Notes under the pieces: model-generated | The model's input: the letters and a program-made list of their open reading frames with translations, nothing else | The model's database searches: none | What the model was told of the DNA's origin: nothing | In this document: one piece after another, positions 62,580 to 64,000 of the stretch | How positions within the stretch are numbered: the first letter of the stretch is position 1 | Layout: each line of letters starts with the position of its first letter | From: an uncultured Desulfobacteraceae bacterium | Lineage (GTDB): Bacteria; Desulfobacterota; Desulfobacteria; Desulfobacterales; UBA5852 | Length of the DNA stretch: 64,000 nucleotides | Assembly: GCA_913060875.1 (NCBI GenBank) | Contig: CAJXSL010000001.1 | Location: 826,464 to 890,463, forward strand | Direction: 5' to 3' | Position numbers and translations under genes: made by a program

Positions 62580-63267
62580 AATTTTTTTGTACTTCTCCTT
62601 TGCCGTTCTTGATAACAGCTTGATCCAGGCGAATGACCCCGAACGCCATGCCCCAGCGCCCGCAATTCCCCGGCGGGGGCGGTAAGATCAAAAGATCCAT
62701 TTATTACGACAGAAAATCTTATTGATGGTTGCTATGTTTTTTCGAAGGCAGGGTCGATTGGACTCATGTGGTTTAGGCAGGAGTTTTTAGGCCTACGGAA
62801 AATCAATAGGGTATATTGCGACAGAATTAGGTTTATGTCAAGTTCCCATGTAAGCAACCTGTACCCATGGCCGCAGGCGTGGCGTGAGAGAATTCAATCT
62901 CAGACCAAGCCGGCAAAAAAACAGATGGGACACGGATAAACGCGGATGAACACAGATTTAACGGCAAGTTAATTGGGCTTCGCTCCTATGGAAAGATCCC
63001 CAGGCTCAAAGCCTCAAGCTGAAAGGGGCGGCTTTACTAAAATAGCAAAAGAATCAGGAACTCAATTGGCCACAGATCGGCACAGGTTGGCACGGATGAA
63101 TCCATCCGACCTTTTCCCCAGGAGTTGCCCACGCGCATGCAAGGCATCAGTAACAAAAAATTATCAGCAGATGATACTAAAAATGCACGCCGTTCGCTGG
63201 CGGAAATTCATTTACAAATGGGGTGGGTGCGCTTATGTTTCTGAAATCTCACACAATCATCAATGCT
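62580..63267. repeat. Repeat-rich gap between rnj and the transpeptidase gene
   Basis: It contains GGGACACGGATAAACGCGGA (62928), CCAGGCTCAAAGCCTCAAGC (63001) and CCACAGATCGGCACAGGTTG (63070). The first 250 bases hold the unmarked rnj promoter region. No gene is supported. Confidence 0.6.
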
Positions 63268-63296
63268 TTGAAATTACCGGCCGGGGTTGGTATATT
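63268..63296 (+). promoter_or_regulatory. Sigma-70 promoter of the transpeptidase gene
   Basis: TTGAAA (63268-63273), 17 bases, then TATATT (63291-63296) is close to consensus. The start near 63303 gives a leader of about 113 bases before the ATG, with an inverted GAGCCC / GGGCT pair inside it. Confidence 0.65.
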
Positions 63297-63415
63297 TCAT
63301 GCTAAATTGTATCGGTTTGGCGATGCCTCAGAGCCCTGGGGGCTGGCATGGTCCCATTTTGAAACCGCCTGTAAGGGGTGCGTTTTAACCTTTCGCTATC
63401 GAAACTGTAGATTCC

Positions 63416-64000
63416 ATGATCCGTTCCCGAATGATTGACGCGGCTCCCTTTTTCAATCGAGTTTACCTGCCCATCCTGTGCCTTTTGGCCCTGACATTGT
63501 CGGGCTGTGCCAATATGCAGGGATTCCTGGAGAAATCGCTGCCTTTCCCCGTGGCTTCGGCGGATAAAGTCGAAAGCAACGACTTTGTGGTGGTCCGCGA
63601 TGATGATGTCGTCGGCCGGCTGGCGTCGGTACGGCTGGCAAAGGGGGATACGCTGCCGGATATTGCGCGGCACTTCAGCCTGGGCATCAATACCGTCAGT
63701 GCCGCCAATCCGGGGACCGACGTGTGGGTGCCGGAGGCCGGAGACCGTATCCTGCTGCCCATGAGCTTCATCCTGCCCGACGCCCCCCGGAAAGGCATCG
63801 TCATCAACTTGGCCGCGATGCGGCTCTTTCACTTTAAAAAAGAGGTGGACCGGATGGCTGTCTCGACCTATCCGGTCGGTGTCGGCACCGCGGAGCGGCC
63901 TACCCCCATGGGCAAAATGTATATCAGCCGTAAAAAACACCGGCCCACCTGGTACGTACCGGCTTCGATTGCGGCCGATCATCGTAAAAAGGGCGATCCC
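63416..64000 (+). CDS. LysM lipoprotein L,D-transpeptidase, truncated by window end
   Basis: The 195 codons present start with a lipoprotein signal (VYLPILCLLALTLSGC, lipobox LSGC). They continue through a LysM-like segment (VRLAKGDTLPDIARHFSLGI, then NPGTDVWVPEAGDRILLP) and enter a YkuD transpeptidase domain (GIVINLAAMRLFHFKK, then TYPVGVGTAERPTPMGK). The catalytic HxG-SHGC part lies beyond the edge. Such ErfK/YbiS-type enzymes cross-link peptidoglycan or attach lipoprotein to it. ATG 63416 and ATG 63431 are both possible starts; the first gives a more basic N-region. Confidence 0.88.
   Translation, partial: MIRSRMIDAAPFFNRVYLPILCLLALTLSGCANMQGFLEKSLPFPVASADKVESNDFVVVRDDDVVGRLASVRLAKGDTLPDIARHFSLGINTVSAANPGTDVWVPEAGDRILLPMSFILPDAPRKGIVINLAAMRLFHFKKEVDRMAVSTYPVGVGTAERPTPMGKMYISRKKHRPTWYVPASIAADHRKKGDP

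Overview
The window looks like chromosome of an anaerobic, fatty- or aromatic-acid-oxidising bacterium, most likely a Desulfobacterota relative of Desulfosarcina or Desulfococcus. This is inferred from gene content: many acyl-CoA dehydrogenases, crotonases, CoA ligases, thiolases, a DUF35 partner, sigma-54 activators, RNase J and abundant intergenic repeats. No rRNA, tRNA or CRISPR array was seen.

Region 1 (1-14.5 kb) is a defence-type island, all on the minus strand. A strong -24/-12 (sigma-54) promoter at 14469-14483 precedes a DUF4258 gene. It is followed in tight, mostly ATGA-overlapped order by a vWA protein, a PP2C phosphatase, a Ser/Thr kinase with a zinc ribbon (a TerY-P-type triad), a UPF1-like SF1 helicase, an unrecognised 512-aa protein, a coiled-coil McrB-like AAA+ ATPase, a DUF2357/McrC-like protein with zinc ribbons, and an RtcR-like CARF/sigma-54 activator. 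The set resembles the coiled-coil type IV restriction systems called CoCoNuTs. The activator gene closes the operon that its own sigma-54 promoter may drive. A leaderless XRE regulator is cut by the left edge.

Region 2 (14.9-24 kb) holds a degraded nucleotidyltransferase beside an intact partner-like gene. A GAF/sigma-54 activator then diverges from a five-gene acyl-CoA catabolic operon (crotonase, CoA ligase, two acyl-CoA dehydrogenases, crotonase).

Region 3 (24-37.5 kb) has a hybrid sensor kinase, a pyruvate dehydrogenase operon (aceE, aceF, lpdA) whose last gene is a PEP carboxylase, and a Spy-like protein plus an anti-sigma-like protein.

Region 4 (37.9-56 kb) is a large catabolic cluster. 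Read from 52.8 kb leftward it contains crotonase, MaoC hydratase, thiolase, 3-hydroxyacyl-CoA dehydrogenase, a complete Liv-type ABC importer (H, M, G, F and binding protein), a universal stress protein, an acyl-CoA dehydrogenase, a second hydroxyacyl-CoA dehydrogenase, a thioesterase, a thiolase-like gene interrupted in frame by UGA, and a DUF35 protein. A fused double-TetR regulator and a CoA ligase diverge from it. Together these suggest uptake, activation and beta-oxidation-like degradation of a carboxylic acid.

Region 5 (56-64 kb) has a His/Arg-rich secreted protein, a DUF429-like protein, a low-complexity secreted protein, RNase J and a truncated lipoprotein L,D-transpeptidase. Several non-coding repeat families fill the gaps. 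They include a 218-bp MITE with TA target duplications (two copies, both at gene 3' ends), a 153-161-bp MITE-like element with 8-9-bp duplications, and higher-order tandem repeats.
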